This document shows, piece by piece, positions 43,647-53,036 of a stretch of DNA of 64,000 nucleotides. Below the pieces are notes generated by a model. That model saw only the letters and a list, made by a program, of their open reading frames with translations, made no database searches and had not been told where the DNA came from. Origin of the DNA: Thermohalobaculum sp039026375 (GTDB lineage: Bacteria; Pseudomonadota; Alphaproteobacteria; Rhodobacterales; Rhodobacteraceae); NCBI GenBank assembly GCA_039026375.1, contig JBCCML010000007.1, positions 1-64,000 of the forward strand. Direction: 5' to 3'. The first letter of the stretch is position 1; each line of letters opens with the position of its first letter. The translations under genes and the position numbers were made by a program.

Positions 43647-45085
43647 TAGCGTGTCCCCTGCAGGCGTTGTTGCCAACCGGTGATCTGTTCGCGCACCCTG
43701 GCCGGTGAGGTGCCGCCATAAGACGTGCGACTGGCCACTGAAGCCTCCACGGTTAACACGGAGTAGACATCCGCCGTGATCCTTGCCTCGATCGATTGCA
43801 TCGTTTCCAGGGGTAGATCGGCCAGGTCAATGTCGCGATCCTCGGCCAACTTGACCAAGCTGCCGGTAACGTGGTGGGCATCTCTGAACGGCATGCCGAG
43901 GACACGCACCAGCCAGTCGGCTAGATCCGTCGCTGTAGAAAAACCTTGCCCCGCTGCAGCGGCCAGCGCGGCTTGATTGGGCCGCATATCCCGGACCATT
44001 CCCTCCATGGCCGCGATCATCAGCTGGATGGTGTCCGCGGCATCAAAGGTCGCCTCTTTATCCTCCTGCATGTCCTTGGCGTAGGCGAGGCTAAGCCCCT
44101 TCATCACCATCAGCAGTCCCTGGAAATGCCCGGCAATGCGCCCGATCTTCCCCCGAACCAGCTCGGCCGCGTCCGGGTTCTTCTTCTGTGGCATAATCGA
44201 CGAGCCGGTTGTGAATGCGTCGCTGAGCGTCACGAAACGGAACTGTGCAGACGCCCAGACGACCAATTCCTCGGCAAAGCGAGAGAGATGCATCGCGCAA
44301 ATGCTGGCGGCGGCCATAAACTCCAGTTCGAAGTCCTTGTCGCTGACGGCGTCGATCGAATTGGCCATTGGCCTGTGAAACCCCAGGGCGGCTGCCGTCA
44401 TGTCACGGTCGATCGGAAACGACGTCCCTGCCAAGGCCGCCGCCCCCAGCGGGTTCTCGTTCATGCGCGCACGTGCGTCGCGAAAGCGCCCCCGGTCGCG
44501 GTCCAGCATCTCTGCATAGGCAAGCATGTGGTGCCCCCAGGTGACCGGTTGGGCTGTCTGAAGGTGGGTGAAACCGGGCATGACCATTTCGGCACCGGCG
44601 TCGGCCTGATCCACCAGCGCGGCGATCAACCGGGTCAAAGCAGTGTCGATTTCATCGCACCGCTTACGGACCCAGAGGCGGATGTCCACGGCAGCCTGAT
44701 CGTTACGGCTGCGGCCTGTATGCAGGCGGGCGCCGGCATCTCCGACCAGCTCGCGCAGCCGCGCCTCGATGTTCATGTGGATATCTTCCAGTGCCGCCGA
44801 GTAGGCAAAGGATCCGTCGACAATCTCCTCTGCAACCTGATCAAGCCCGCGATCGATGGCGGCTTGGTCCTCTTGTCCGATCACGCCCTGGCGGGCCAAC
44901 ATGGCGGCATGCGCCCGGCTGCCCTCGATATCCTCGGCCCACATCCGCCGATCGAAATCGATCGACGCGTTTATTGCCTCCATCACGGCCGAGGGGCCGG
45001 CTGCAAAGCGCCCTCCCCACATTGTGTTCGCCTGTGCCTTTTCAGCGGGCGTTGGATCATTATCTTCGCGCATAGCCGTCCGCAT
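43646..45085 (-). CDS. argH: Argininosuccinate lyase
   Basis: This cytoplasmic enzyme cleaves argininosuccinate to arginine and fumarate, the last step of arginine synthesis. The 479-residue protein begins its fold with MWGGRFAAGPS (about residue 22). The active-site regions are HTGRSRNDQ (about 120), GFTHLQTAQPVTWGH (about 168) and the flexible signature loop GSSIMPQKKNPD (about 290) with the catalytic Ser. The first Met at 45085 or the one at 45073 both work; neither has a strong ribosome site. It is divergent from the TlpA-like gene 20 bases away. lptM follows with a TAATG overlap, so argH heads the operon. Confidence 0.96.
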   Translation of the reverse strand: MRTAMREDNDPTPAEKAQANTMWGGRFAAGPSAVMEAINASIDFDRRMWAEDIEGSRAHAAMLARQGVIGQEDQAAIDRGLDQVAEEIVDGSFAYSAALEDIHMNIEARLRELVGDAGARLHTGRSRNDQAAVDIRLWVRKRCDEIDTALTRLIAALVDQADAGAEMVMPGFTHLQTAQPVTWGHHMLAYAEMLDRDRGRFRDARARMNENPLGAAALAGTSFPIDRDMTAAALGFHRPMANSIDAVSDKDFELEFMAAASICAMHLSRFAEELVVWASAQFRFVTLSDAFTTGSSIMPQKKNPDAAELVRGKIGRIAGHFQGLLMVMKGLSLAYAKDMQEDKEATFDAADTIQLMIAAMEGMVRDMRPNQAALAAAAGQGFSTATDLADWLVRVLGMPFRDAHHVTGSLVKLAEDRDIDLADLPLETMQSIEARITADVYSVLTVEASVASRTSYGGTSPARVREQITGWQQRLQGTR

Positions 45086-45105
45086 ATCATTGACCGGAGA
45101 CCCCG

Positions 45106-45705
45106 ATGCGCCTGATCGCAGCCGTCCTTTTCAGTGCCCTGCTATATGCCGGGTTTGTGCCGGGGGCAAACCCCGTCAGCGCCGCGGAATTGACGGCAGA
45201 GGAGCGCGCTTCGTTGGATGACCTGCGGGTTGGCGACATGACCAAGTTGGTCATACATGACGAAGCGCGCCCGCCGATCACCGAGGTTTTCCGCGACAAG
45301 CACGGTAACGCGATCAGCTTGAGCGACTTTGAAGGCAAGGTTGTGGTCTTGAACTTCTGGGCGACATGGTGCCCGCCCTGCCGTGCAGAGATGCCGTCGA
45401 TCGACAGGTTGTCAGGCGCGCTGGGTGGTGATGATCTGGCCGTGATTGCCCTGTCGACTGATCGTTTCGACGTTGGGCGCGTGATCGCGTTCTTCGAAGA
45501 GATCGAGGTGCAGCACCTGACCGTCTATCAGGACCGCCGGGGTGGCGTGGCTCGCATGGCCGGTGCACTGGGCCTGCCCATCACCGTGGTGTTGGATCGA
45601 GAGGGCCGCGAGATCGCCCGCGTCACCGGGGAGGCCGAATGGGACAGCCCCGAGGCTAAGGCGTTTTTGAGACGGGTGATGGAGCTTACTGTTCCGTCCG
45701 CCTGA
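45106..45705 (+). CDS. tlpA: TlpA-family thiol-disulfide reductase
   Basis: A 199-residue exported thioredoxin-fold protein. A signal or anchor peptide (about residues 1-25, ending VSAAE) is followed by the AhpC/TSA-like redoxin fold with the active-site Cys pair in WATWCPPCRAEMPS (about 85-98) and the cis-Pro loop in LGLPITVVLD. Such proteins reduce periplasmic disulfides, often in cytochrome maturation or copper handling. No cytochrome-assembly gene is next to it. It is divergent from argH with only 20 bases between starts, so the promoters overlap coding sequence or each other. About 286 bases without a gene separate it from ileS. Confidence 0.88.
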   Translation: MRLIAAVLFSALLYAGFVPGANPVSAAELTAEERASLDDLRVGDMTKLVIHDEARPPITEVFRDKHGNAISLSDFEGKVVVLNFWATWCPPCRAEMPSIDRLSGALGGDDLAVIALSTDRFDVGRVIAFFEEIEVQHLTVYQDRRGGVARMAGALGLPITVVLDREGREIARVTGEAEWDSPEAKAFLRRVMELTVPSA

Positions 45706-45991
45706 CCCCAGCGTTCGGTTAACCGGCCCGTAACCAGGCGGCCAGACGCTTGTCCGGCCTCCATTTGATACGCCCGACGTCTGGGACTGCCTGTCGGGTG
45801 CTTCTTTCGCAGGGCGCATCTTCAGGCCACTGGACCACAGGTAAGGGTCCGGTTATACGGCGCTCATGATGTATCGATTACCGATCGGCCAGCTCATTAC
45901 GAGCCCGGCCCGCTTCTGAGGCGGCGCCGGGAAAAAGGTGGTGCGCCTGCCCACCGTGCCGACTGGATTCACGACATGACGAGGTAGCGCC

Positions 45992-48892
45992 ATGAGCGCC
46001 GATACCGACACAAAACCTGACTACAAACACACGCTTGTTCTGCCGAAGACGGACTTTCCCATGCGGGCCGGCTTGCCAAAGCGCGAGCCTGAATGGCTGG
46101 CGCATTGGGACAAGCTGGATGTCTATGGAAAACTGCGGGCAAAAGAGGGGCGGCCCAAATACGAACTCCATGACGGGCCGCCATACGCTAACGGCAACCT
46201 TCATATCGGACATGCACTGAACAAGGTCCTAAAGGACTTCGTGGTGCGTTCGCAGCAGATGCTGGGCCATGACAGCCGTTATGTTCCGGGGTGGGACTGC
46301 CACGGCCTGCCGATCGAGTGGAAGATCGAAGAGCAGTACCGCGCCAAGGGCAAGAACAAGGATGAGGTCCCCATCAACGAGTTACGCGGGGAGTGCCGCG
46401 CCTTTGCCGAGCATTGGATCGACGTGCAACGCGAAGAGTTTAAGCGGCTGGGCGTAACGGGGGAGTGGGACAATCCCTATCTGACGATGTCCTATGACGC
46501 CGAGGCGGTGATCGCCGAGGAATTCATGAAGTTCGTGATGAGCGGCACGCTCTATCAGGGCTCCAAGCCGGTCATGTGGTCAGTGGTGGAGAAGACTGCG
46601 CTTGCCGAGGCCGAGGTCGAGTACCACGAGCACCAGAGCCACACGATCTGGGTGCCGTTTAAGATCGTCTCCGGTGGTGAAGGTGACCTTGCAGAGGCAT
46701 CCGTCGTCATCTGGACCACCACCCCCTGGACCATCCCGCAGAACCGCGCCGTCAGCTTCAACCCGGTCATTGAATACGGGCTCTACAAGGTCACGAAGAC
46801 GCCCGAGGAGTGCTGGGCGGCCGTCGGCGACCTGTATCTGGTTGCCGACAAGCTGGCGGGGGATGTGTTCCGCCAGGCGCGTCTGGAAGAAGACGGTTGG
46901 GAAAAGGTTCGTTCGGTTTCAACCGCGGAACTTCAGGCACTCACCTGTGCGCACCCGTTCCGGGGTGCGGACGAGAACGGCGAGTGGGATTACGACGTTC
47001 CCATGCTCCCAGGCGATCACGTGACCGATGATGCTGGGACGGGCTTTGTCCACACGGCGCCCAGCCACGGCGCGGACGACTATAATGTCGGCTTGCAATA
47101 CAACCTGCCCATGACCCACAATGTGCTGGAGGATGGCTCCTTCCGCCAGGACCTGCCCTTCTTCGGCGGCGCGCAGATCTTCGACCACAAGGGCAAGGAG
47201 AAGGACGCCAACAAGCGCGTCATCGACAAGCTGGTCGAAGTCGGTGGGCTGCTGGCGCGAGGGCGTCTCAAGCACTCGTACCCGCACTCGTGGCGGTCGA
47301 AAGCCCCGCTGATCTTCCGAAACACACCGCAATGGTTTGTCGCCATCGACAAGCCTTTGGACGACGGCATGGGTACCTATGGTCAGACCATCCGCGAAAG
47401 GGCCCTGACCTCGATCGACCAGCTGGTCGAGTGGACGCCGCCTTCGGGGCGCAATCGCCTGCATGCGATGATCGAGAACCGCCCTGATTGGGTGCTGTCG
47501 CGCCAGCGTGCCTGGGGCGTCCCCCTGACCTGCTTCAAACGGGGCACTGGCGACAATGTGGAGATCCTACGCAACGAGGAAGTGAACCAACGGATTTCTG
47601 ATGCGTTCCGTGCCGAAGGTGCGGATGCATGGTTCGCCGATGGGGCCAAACAGCGCTTTCTGGTGAACCTGGCGGGCGTCAACCCCGATGACTGGGAGAA
47701 AGTCGACGACATCCTGGATGTGTGGTTCGACTCGGGCTCGACCCACGCCTTTACGCTCAGGGATCGCCCGGATTCGATCCGCCCCGCGTCGCTGTACCTC
47801 GAGGGGACGGATCAGCACCGCGGATGGTTCCATTCTTCAATGCTGCAGGGATGCGCGACCATCGGGCGCGCGCCCTATCATGGGGTTCTGACGCACGGCT
47901 TTACGCTGGATGAGAAGGGCATGAAGATGTCCAAGTCCCAGATGAACGCGATGTCCCCCAACAAGGTGGTCGAGCAGTACGGGGCCGATATTCTGCGCCT
48001 TTGGGTGGCGCAGACTGACTATACCATCGACCAGCGGATCGGGCCCGAGATCCTGAAGGGTACAACGGACAGTTATCGCCGCTTGCGCAACACGTTCCGG
48101 TACATGTTGGGGGCACTTGGGCAGATGAAACACCCGGATGTTCCGACCGAGGACATGCCGGAATTGGAGCGTTGGATCCTGCATCGCTTGGCGGAGTTGG
48201 ATGCATCTGTGCGAGAGGGCTACAGAAAATACGCCTTCCAAGATGTGTTCCAGAAGGTGTTTCAGTTTTGCACCGTGGATCTATCGGCCCTTTGGTTCGA
48301 TATCCGAAAGGACACGCTTTACTGCGATGCCGCAGACAGCCCGCGCCGGATCGCCTGCTTGGCCGCGATGACGCACGTGTTTGATCGCCTCGTGGGTTGG
48401 CTTGCTCCGATCCTGCCGTTCACGATGGAGGAGGTCTGGTTGTGCCGTCATCCGGCCGGTGACCATTCCGTTCACCTCCAGGACTTCGCCGATACCCCCG
48501 CCAGCTGGCAAGACGACGCGCTGGCGGCGAAGTGGTCGACCATCTGGCGCGTGCGCCGTGTCGTGACCGGTGCGCTGGAGATCGAGCGAACCGAAAAGCG
48601 GATCGGTGCCAGCCTGGAGGCGGCGCCAATGGTTCATGTCGAGGATGCTGAGACGCTGGCGATCTTGGGCACCGTCGAGTTTGCCGATCTGTGCATCACG
48701 TCTGCGATCGAGATAACTGATCGGCCTGCGCCTGCTACGGCGTTCTCGTTAGCTGACGTTCCTGGAGTTGCCGTCGTCCCCTCGCTGGCGCAGGGGAAGA
48801 AATGCGCGCGCTGCTGGAAGATCCTGCCCGACGTCGGCACGTTGAAAGATCCCAACCTCACCGCACGCTGTCATGACGTGGTGCATGGATGA
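45992..48892 (+). CDS. ileS: Isoleucyl-tRNA synthetase
   Basis: This enzyme charges tRNA-Ile with isoleucine. At 966 residues it is a typical class I synthetase. The HIGH motif lies in YANGNLHIGHALNK (about residue 66), a CP1 editing domain spans about 200-400, and the KMSKS motif is in KGMKMSKSQMNAM (about 640). The C-terminal anticodon-binding domain ends in a zinc-type segment with CARCWK and a later CHD; only three Cys are visible, so metal binding there is unclear. It overlaps lspA by four bases (ATGA). The upstream 286 bases show no obvious T-box; a fluorescent-type promoter could not be assigned. Confidence 0.96.
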   Translation: MSADTDTKPDYKHTLVLPKTDFPMRAGLPKREPEWLAHWDKLDVYGKLRAKEGRPKYELHDGPPYANGNLHIGHALNKVLKDFVVRSQQMLGHDSRYVPGWDCHGLPIEWKIEEQYRAKGKNKDEVPINELRGECRAFAEHWIDVQREEFKRLGVTGEWDNPYLTMSYDAEAVIAEEFMKFVMSGTLYQGSKPVMWSVVEKTALAEAEVEYHEHQSHTIWVPFKIVSGGEGDLAEASVVIWTTTPWTIPQNRAVSFNPVIEYGLYKVTKTPEECWAAVGDLYLVADKLAGDVFRQARLEEDGWEKVRSVSTAELQALTCAHPFRGADENGEWDYDVPMLPGDHVTDDAGTGFVHTAPSHGADDYNVGLQYNLPMTHNVLEDGSFRQDLPFFGGAQIFDHKGKEKDANKRVIDKLVEVGGLLARGRLKHSYPHSWRSKAPLIFRNTPQWFVAIDKPLDDGMGTYGQTIRERALTSIDQLVEWTPPSGRNRLHAMIENRPDWVLSRQRAWGVPLTCFKRGTGDNVEILRNEEVNQRISDAFRAEGADAWFADGAKQRFLVNLAGVNPDDWEKVDDILDVWFDSGSTHAFTLRDRPDSIRPASLYLEGTDQHRGWFHSSMLQGCATIGRAPYHGVLTHGFTLDEKGMKMSKSQMNAMSPNKVVEQYGADILRLWVAQTDYTIDQRIGPEILKGTTDSYRRLRNTFRYMLGALGQMKHPDVPTEDMPELERWILHRLAELDASVREGYRKYAFQDVFQKVFQFCTVDLSALWFDIRKDTLYCDAADSPRRIACLAAMTHVFDRLVGWLAPILPFTMEEVWLCRHPAGDHSVHLQDFADTPASWQDDALAAKWSTIWRVRRVVTGALEIERTEKRIGASLEAAPMVHVEDAETLAILGTVEFADLCITSAIEITDRPAPATAFSLADVPGVAVVPSLAQGKKCARCWKILPDVGTLKDPNLTARCHDVVHG

Positions 48893-49347
48893 TCCTGCGC
48901 ATCGTTGTCCCGGTGGCCATCGTGGCCTTCCTGATCGATCAGGTATCGAAATGGTGGGTGACAGGGCCGCTGGGGCTGGGCTGGGATAACCGGGATCACC
49001 CCGTATGGCCGCCGTTTTTGCAGTTTCGCTATGCGGAGAACACCGGCATCAACTTCGGCCTGTTTGGCGGGGGACCTGAAGAAACGCGCTATATTCTGAT
49101 CGCGGTGAAGTTGGTGATCTCGGTTGCTTTGATCGTATGGGTCGGGCGGCGGCGGTCGACTGCCACGGCTTGGGGTGCCGGGTTGGTTGTCGGTGGGGCC
49201 ATGGCTAACGCCTGGGACCGTTTCAGCCACGGCGCGGTGATCGACTTTCTAAACAATGCGTGTTGCGGCTTCAATAACCCGTTCTCATACAATATCGCTG
49301 ATGTATGGATCTTCGCCGGCGCTCTGTGGATCGCGATCAAAGCTTGA
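48889..49347 (+). CDS. lspA: Lipoprotein signal peptidase (signal peptidase II)
   Basis: A 152-residue inner-membrane aspartyl protease that removes the signal peptide of prolipoproteins after lipid attachment. Four hydrophobic helices are visible. The conserved Asn-Thr motif occurs in YAENTGINFGLF (about residue 47) and the two catalytic Asp residues in ANAWDRFSHGAVIDFL (about 108-124), with the final DVWIFAGAL helix. The start overlaps the ileS stop (ATGA), the standard order in many bacteria. The next gene encodes a lipoprotein, so the enzyme lies beside one of its likely substrates. Confidence 0.96.
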   Translation: MILRIVVPVAIVAFLIDQVSKWWVTGPLGLGWDNRDHPVWPPFLQFRYAENTGINFGLFGGGPEETRYILIAVKLVISVALIVWVGRRRSTATAWGAGLVVGGAMANAWDRFSHGAVIDFLNNACCGFNNPFSYNIADVWIFAGALWIAIKA

Positions 49348-49419
49348 AGAAGTTTGCTTATTGCACGCTGTATACCTAAGCGACAGAATGCAAGCCTTAG
49401 AGAATTAGGAAGCGACCAG

Positions 49420-50061
49420 ATGCTGATCTCCTCTATGCAGAGAATTCTCACCGCTTCGACTCTGATCGGTGCAACACTGTTTGCCGCCGGGTGCGACACC
49501 CTCGGGAGCCCGCTAGATATTGTATCGGGCCGAAGAGACGCGCCAGACGAGTTCCTGGTGGTTGCGCGGAAACCGTTAAAGATGCCTGGGTCCTTGTCAT
49601 TGCCAGAACCGCGCCTTGGCGAGCAATCGCCTTTAGAACCTGATGCGAGAGGTGCCGCTGTCGTTGCCTTGCTCGGCGCACCCACTGTTGCAGCGTCGAC
49701 AACGGGGGCCAGCGCTGGCGAGCGGGCTCTGTTGGATGCGGCGAATGCGTCCGCGCAAACAGCACCTGGCTTGCAGCAGGATCTACAGCAAACGGAACAG
49801 CGCCTGGAAGACGCGCAACCCTATGAAGCTCCATTGTTGGTGGACCTTCTGTCTGGTGAAAGCGAACAAGAAGGTGTCGACGACGCGATCGACGCGTCGT
49901 TGGAAGCTCGGCGTCTACAGACACAAGGTGTATCGTCGGCTCCAATCGACCCGAACGACCGGCCATCGCTGCAGACAGACGAAGAGCCGCGTCAGGTTGA
50001 CCCGATCGATCGCAGGCCGAACAACCGATTGCCGAATGCGCCGAACGAAACGGCGTTCTGA
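49420..50061 (+). CDS. bamF: DUF3035 lipoprotein, BamF-like
   Basis: A 213-residue lipoprotein. After a hydrophobic signal comes a lipobox ending LFAAGC, with the Cys near residue 24. GSPLDIVSGRRDAPDEFLVVARKPLKMP matches the DUF3035 start, where the conserved APDEF and P..LPP-type segments lie. The remainder is low-complexity and charged. In alphaproteobacteria this family is reported as BamF, an extra subunit of the outer-membrane beta-barrel assembly machine. TTAGGAAG lies eight bases before the ATG at 49420. The two M16 genes follow, the first 34 bases later, on the same strand. Confidence 0.83.
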   Translation: MLISSMQRILTASTLIGATLFAAGCDTLGSPLDIVSGRRDAPDEFLVVARKPLKMPGSLSLPEPRLGEQSPLEPDARGAAVVALLGAPTVAASTTGASAGERALLDAANASAQTAPGLQQDLQQTEQRLEDAQPYEAPLLVDLLSGESEQEGVDDAIDASLEARRLQTQGVSSAPIDPNDRPSLQTDEEPRQVDPIDRRPNNRLPNAPNETAF

Positions 50062-50095
50062 TCTGCGTTTCTTTAATCTTGGCTGGAGAACCACA

Positions 50096-51424
50096 ATGCG
50101 GGTGATATCCGCGATCTTGGCGTTGACGGTATTGCTCGGTGGATTGCAAGCGAAGGCCGAGCCACAGATTACGACCTATCAACTTGAAAATGGCATGGAC
50201 GTTGTGGTGATCGAGGATCATCGCGCGCCTGTTGTCACGCACATGGTTTGGTATCGTGTAGGTGCTGCAGACGAACCCCCTGGAAAGTCTGGGATCGCCC
50301 ATTTCCTTGAACACTTAATGTTCAAGGGGACTGAGAGCTTCGCGCCAGGTGAATTCCAAGCGATCGTATCGGCAAATGGTGGGCGCGACAACGCGTTCAC
50401 AGGACAGGATTTCACAGCGTATCACCAGACGATTGCCGCGGACCGACTAGAATTGGTGATGCGCATGGAGTCCGATCGGATGACGGGTTTGGTTCTAACC
50501 GAGGATCACGTCGTCACCGAACGCGATGTCATCTTGGAGGAGCGCAATCAAAGGACGGACAACTCTCCGCAAGCACTGTTCGCAGAACAGATGCAAGCTG
50601 CGCTGTATCTGAATCATCCATATGGCGTGCCCATCATCGGGTGGCGTCACGAGATGGAGGAGCTTAGCCTCCAAGATGCATTGGACTTCTACGACCGGTT
50701 CTATGCGCCAGATAACGCGATTTTGGTGGTAGCGGGTGACGTAGATCCGGGGGACGTGCTCTCCATGGCCAACGTCTATTACGGATCAAAGGAGCCCTCA
50801 GGCAATCCGCCAGCATCAAGACCAACGGAACCGCCACAACTGGCCGCAAGGCGGCTGGAGATGTCTGACCCCAGGGTCGCGCAGCCCTATGTTACCCGCA
50901 GCTATCTGGTGCCTGCATACAATCCTGCCGAACCTCGGGTGTCGGCTGCGCTTAGCGTGTTATCACAGGTCTTGGGTAGTGGCCGAGGCTCTCGGTTATC
51001 ACGTGCACTTGAGCTCGAACAAGGCATCGCATTGGGCACAGGCACCTCTTACAGCGCTCAAGCCCGTGGGCTGGCGACATTTTCCGTTTACGGTGTGCCG
51101 GTGCCTGGACATAACCTGGCTAGCATCGAGGCCGCCCTGGACGTCGAGCTCTTCCGGATGGTTGAAGCGGGGCCAGACGAAGCAGAACTAAACCGTGCCA
51201 AGCGTCAATTACGGGCCAGCCAGATCTTTGCTCAAGACAGTCCAACGAACATGGCGCAACTCTATGGTGCGGTTCTGGCATTAGGTTTCTCTGTAGATGA
51301 CGTTCGACAATGGTCATCAGTCGTCGACGCGGTCACGCCTGAAGATGTGAAAAACGCAGCCGCCATGCTGACGATTGAGCGTTCTGTTACGGGCTGGATG
51401 CTGACTGCCGGGGAAGACGGCTGA
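50096..51424 (+). CDS. M16-family zinc peptidase (catalytic subunit)
   Basis: A 442-residue secreted peptidase of the pitrilysin/processing-peptidase family. A signal peptide (about residues 1-22, ending AKA) leads to domain 1 with the inverted zinc motif HFLEH (HxxEH, about residue 67) in GIAHFLEHLMFKGTES and the downstream Glu region VTERDVILEER (about 145). Domain 2 (about 225-440) is the inactive half. Such proteins act as two-chain or two-domain enzymes that degrade short peptides in the periplasm. It overlaps the next M16 gene by one base (TGATG), and the two most likely form a heterodimer. I start at the ATG at 50096, preceded by GGAGAA. Confidence 0.92.
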   Translation: MRVISAILALTVLLGGLQAKAEPQITTYQLENGMDVVVIEDHRAPVVTHMVWYRVGAADEPPGKSGIAHFLEHLMFKGTESFAPGEFQAIVSANGGRDNAFTGQDFTAYHQTIAADRLELVMRMESDRMTGLVLTEDHVVTERDVILEERNQRTDNSPQALFAEQMQAALYLNHPYGVPIIGWRHEMEELSLQDALDFYDRFYAPDNAILVVAGDVDPGDVLSMANVYYGSKEPSGNPPASRPTEPPQLAARRLEMSDPRVAQPYVTRSYLVPAYNPAEPRVSAALSVLSQVLGSGRGSRLSRALELEQGIALGTGTSYSAQARGLATFSVYGVPVPGHNLASIEAALDVELFRMVEAGPDEAELNRAKRQLRASQIFAQDSPTNMAQLYGAVLALGFSVDDVRQWSSVVDAVTPEDVKNAAAMLTIERSVTGWMLTAGEDG

Positions 51425-52743
51425 TGAGCATGTTAATCAGAGTCATTGCAGTTGCATGCGCCATGTTGGCCACTGCCAGCGCGCGCGCTGATGTCCAGGT
51501 CCAGCAACTGACGAGCCCCGCAGGACATGAGTTTTGGCTGGTCGAAGAAATGTCGATCCCGATCGTTGCGGTTGAAATCCAATTAGCAAACGGCAGTTGG
51601 GCGGACCCCAATGACAAGATCGGCGTTAGTCGGTTTGCAATTGGATTGATGGACGAAGGTTCTGGCGACCTCGATGCAGTCGAGTTCTCGAACCTGCGGC
51701 GCGATCTGGCCGCGCGTTTTGGGTTCGGGGTGCGGAGCGACTCGGCCAGCATCTCGGCGCGCTTTCTGCTCGAGACCCTTGATGAGGGCATTGACCTTTT
51801 GACTTTGGCAATGAGCGATCCCCGTTTCGACTTGGACGCTGTCGAACGTAGTCGTGCGCAAATACTCGCAGCCATTGCCAGATCTGAAACTTCCCCAGCG
51901 TCAATTGCTGGGCGCGCTTGGTTTAGTCGAGCGTTCCCTGATCATCCGTATGGCCGTCCCGTGCAAGGTACTCACGAGACCATATCGGCCATAACCGTGG
52001 ACGATCTAAAGGAAGCTCATCGCCGGCTTTTGATCCGTACCGACGCAAAGGTTGTACTCGTCGGTGCAATCGATGGCGAAGTCGCGGGAGAATTAGTCGA
52101 TAAGTTGCTAGGGGTGTTGCCTGAGGGCGATGTCGGTGCTGTCAGCCGTGCTAAAACGTCGCCGGAGCCGGGCCTATTCGTTGTCTCGGAAGACGTTCCG
52201 CAGTCCATTGCCCTGTTTGGTCACGCTGGGATCCCGTGGGATGATCCGGATTACTTCGCGGCCGTCGTAGCGAACCGAATATTTGGCTCAGGCAGTTTTG
52301 GGTCACGTTTGACCGAAGAAGTTCGAGTGAAACGTGGCCTGGCGTACTCTGTTTACGCCTCCAACACCGTTCTGGACGGTGCTGAGATTTTTTATGGGCG
52401 CGTGCAAACGGAAAATGCTCGAATGGCGGAGAGCTTGAAGGTCATTCGCGATCAGTGGGCGCGGATGGCTTCCGGTGACGCTACGCCCGAGGAGGTTGAC
52501 GCCGCTAAAACTTATTTGACGGGATCGTTTCCGCTGAGCTTCGACACTAACTCGAAGATAGCGGGTTACCTCGTCTGGATGATGGGACGAGGGCTGGATC
52601 CTGACTACATCAATCGCCGAAATGAATACATTGAGGCTGTTGATCTGGACGATGTCAGACGGGTATCCCGTCGCCTATACGATCCCGAAGCACTTTCGAT
52701 CGTGGTCGTGGGCCAACCTGAAGGTCTTGAGCCCGTCGATTGA
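51424..52743 (+). CDS. M16-family protein lacking the zinc motif (non-catalytic subunit)
   Basis: A 439-residue secreted protein. After a signal peptide (about 1-22, ending ARA) it has the two-domain M16 fold, but where domain 1 should have HxxEH it reads VSRFAIGLMDEGSGD, so the zinc ligands are missing. Domain 2 keeps FGSRLTEEVRVKRGLAYSVY (about 295-315), the Arg-Tyr pair that binds the peptide C-terminus in the partner enzyme. It therefore fits the regulatory or beta subunit of a bacterial M16 heterodimer. Its ATG overlaps the stop of the catalytic subunit by one base. It converges on rpmJ. Confidence 0.92.
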   Translation: MSMLIRVIAVACAMLATASARADVQVQQLTSPAGHEFWLVEEMSIPIVAVEIQLANGSWADPNDKIGVSRFAIGLMDEGSGDLDAVEFSNLRRDLAARFGFGVRSDSASISARFLLETLDEGIDLLTLAMSDPRFDLDAVERSRAQILAAIARSETSPASIAGRAWFSRAFPDHPYGRPVQGTHETISAITVDDLKEAHRRLLIRTDAKVVLVGAIDGEVAGELVDKLLGVLPEGDVGAVSRAKTSPEPGLFVVSEDVPQSIALFGHAGIPWDDPDYFAAVVANRIFGSGSFGSRLTEEVRVKRGLAYSVYASNTVLDGAEIFYGRVQTENARMAESLKVIRDQWARMASGDATPEEVDAAKTYLTGSFPLSFDTNSKIAGYLVWMMGRGLDPDYINRRNEYIEAVDLDDVRRVSRRLYDPEALSIVVVGQPEGLEPVD

Positions 52744-52760
52744 CTTTCGCCGTCGTGTAC

Positions 52761-52886
52761 TTAGCCCTGCCGTGCCTTGAACCGACGCTGTGTCTTGTTG
52801 ATCACGTAAACACGACCCTTGCGGCGGACTACACGGCAATCGCGGTGGCGGCTCTTCAATGAGCGCAGCGAGTTCTTGACCTTCAT
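52761..52886 (-). CDS. rpmJ: 50S ribosomal protein L36
   Basis: A 41-residue basic ribosomal protein of the large subunit. KVKNSLRSLKSRHRDC and VYVINKTQRRFKARQG fit the longer, C-minus type of L36, which lacks the complete four-ligand zinc ribbon (a single Cys is visible). The ATG at 52886 follows GAGGAGA. A promoter with a 17-base spacer lies 64-92 bases upstream. The gene is transcribed alone, opposite to the M16 pair. The zinc-free form often serves during zinc shortage; whether another rpmJ exists in this genome cannot be seen. Confidence 0.94.
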   Translation of the reverse strand: MKVKNSLRSLKSRHRDCRVVRRKGRVYVINKTQRRFKARQG

Positions 52887-52949
52887 CGATCCGTCTCCTC
52901 GGGGTTGCTGCCCCGGTATAAATCTCAACAGCCTAACGGCGGAGCGGGC

Positions 52950-52978
52950 CGTATAGCGTCCGCTTTTGCCGCTTGCAA
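52950..52978 (-). promoter_or_regulatory. Probable sigma-70 promoter for rpmJ
   Basis: On the minus strand TTGCAA (52978-52973) and TATACG (52955-52950) are separated by exactly 17 bases, placing the start site near 52943, about 57 bases before the rpmJ ATG. Spacing and both hexamers fit the housekeeping consensus used in Rhodobacterales. Confidence 0.6.
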
Positions 52979-53036
52979 GGCCTGGATTAAACGAACGAGC
53001 TTCTGCCACGTATCCAGTGGGTCTTAAGACGTGGCT

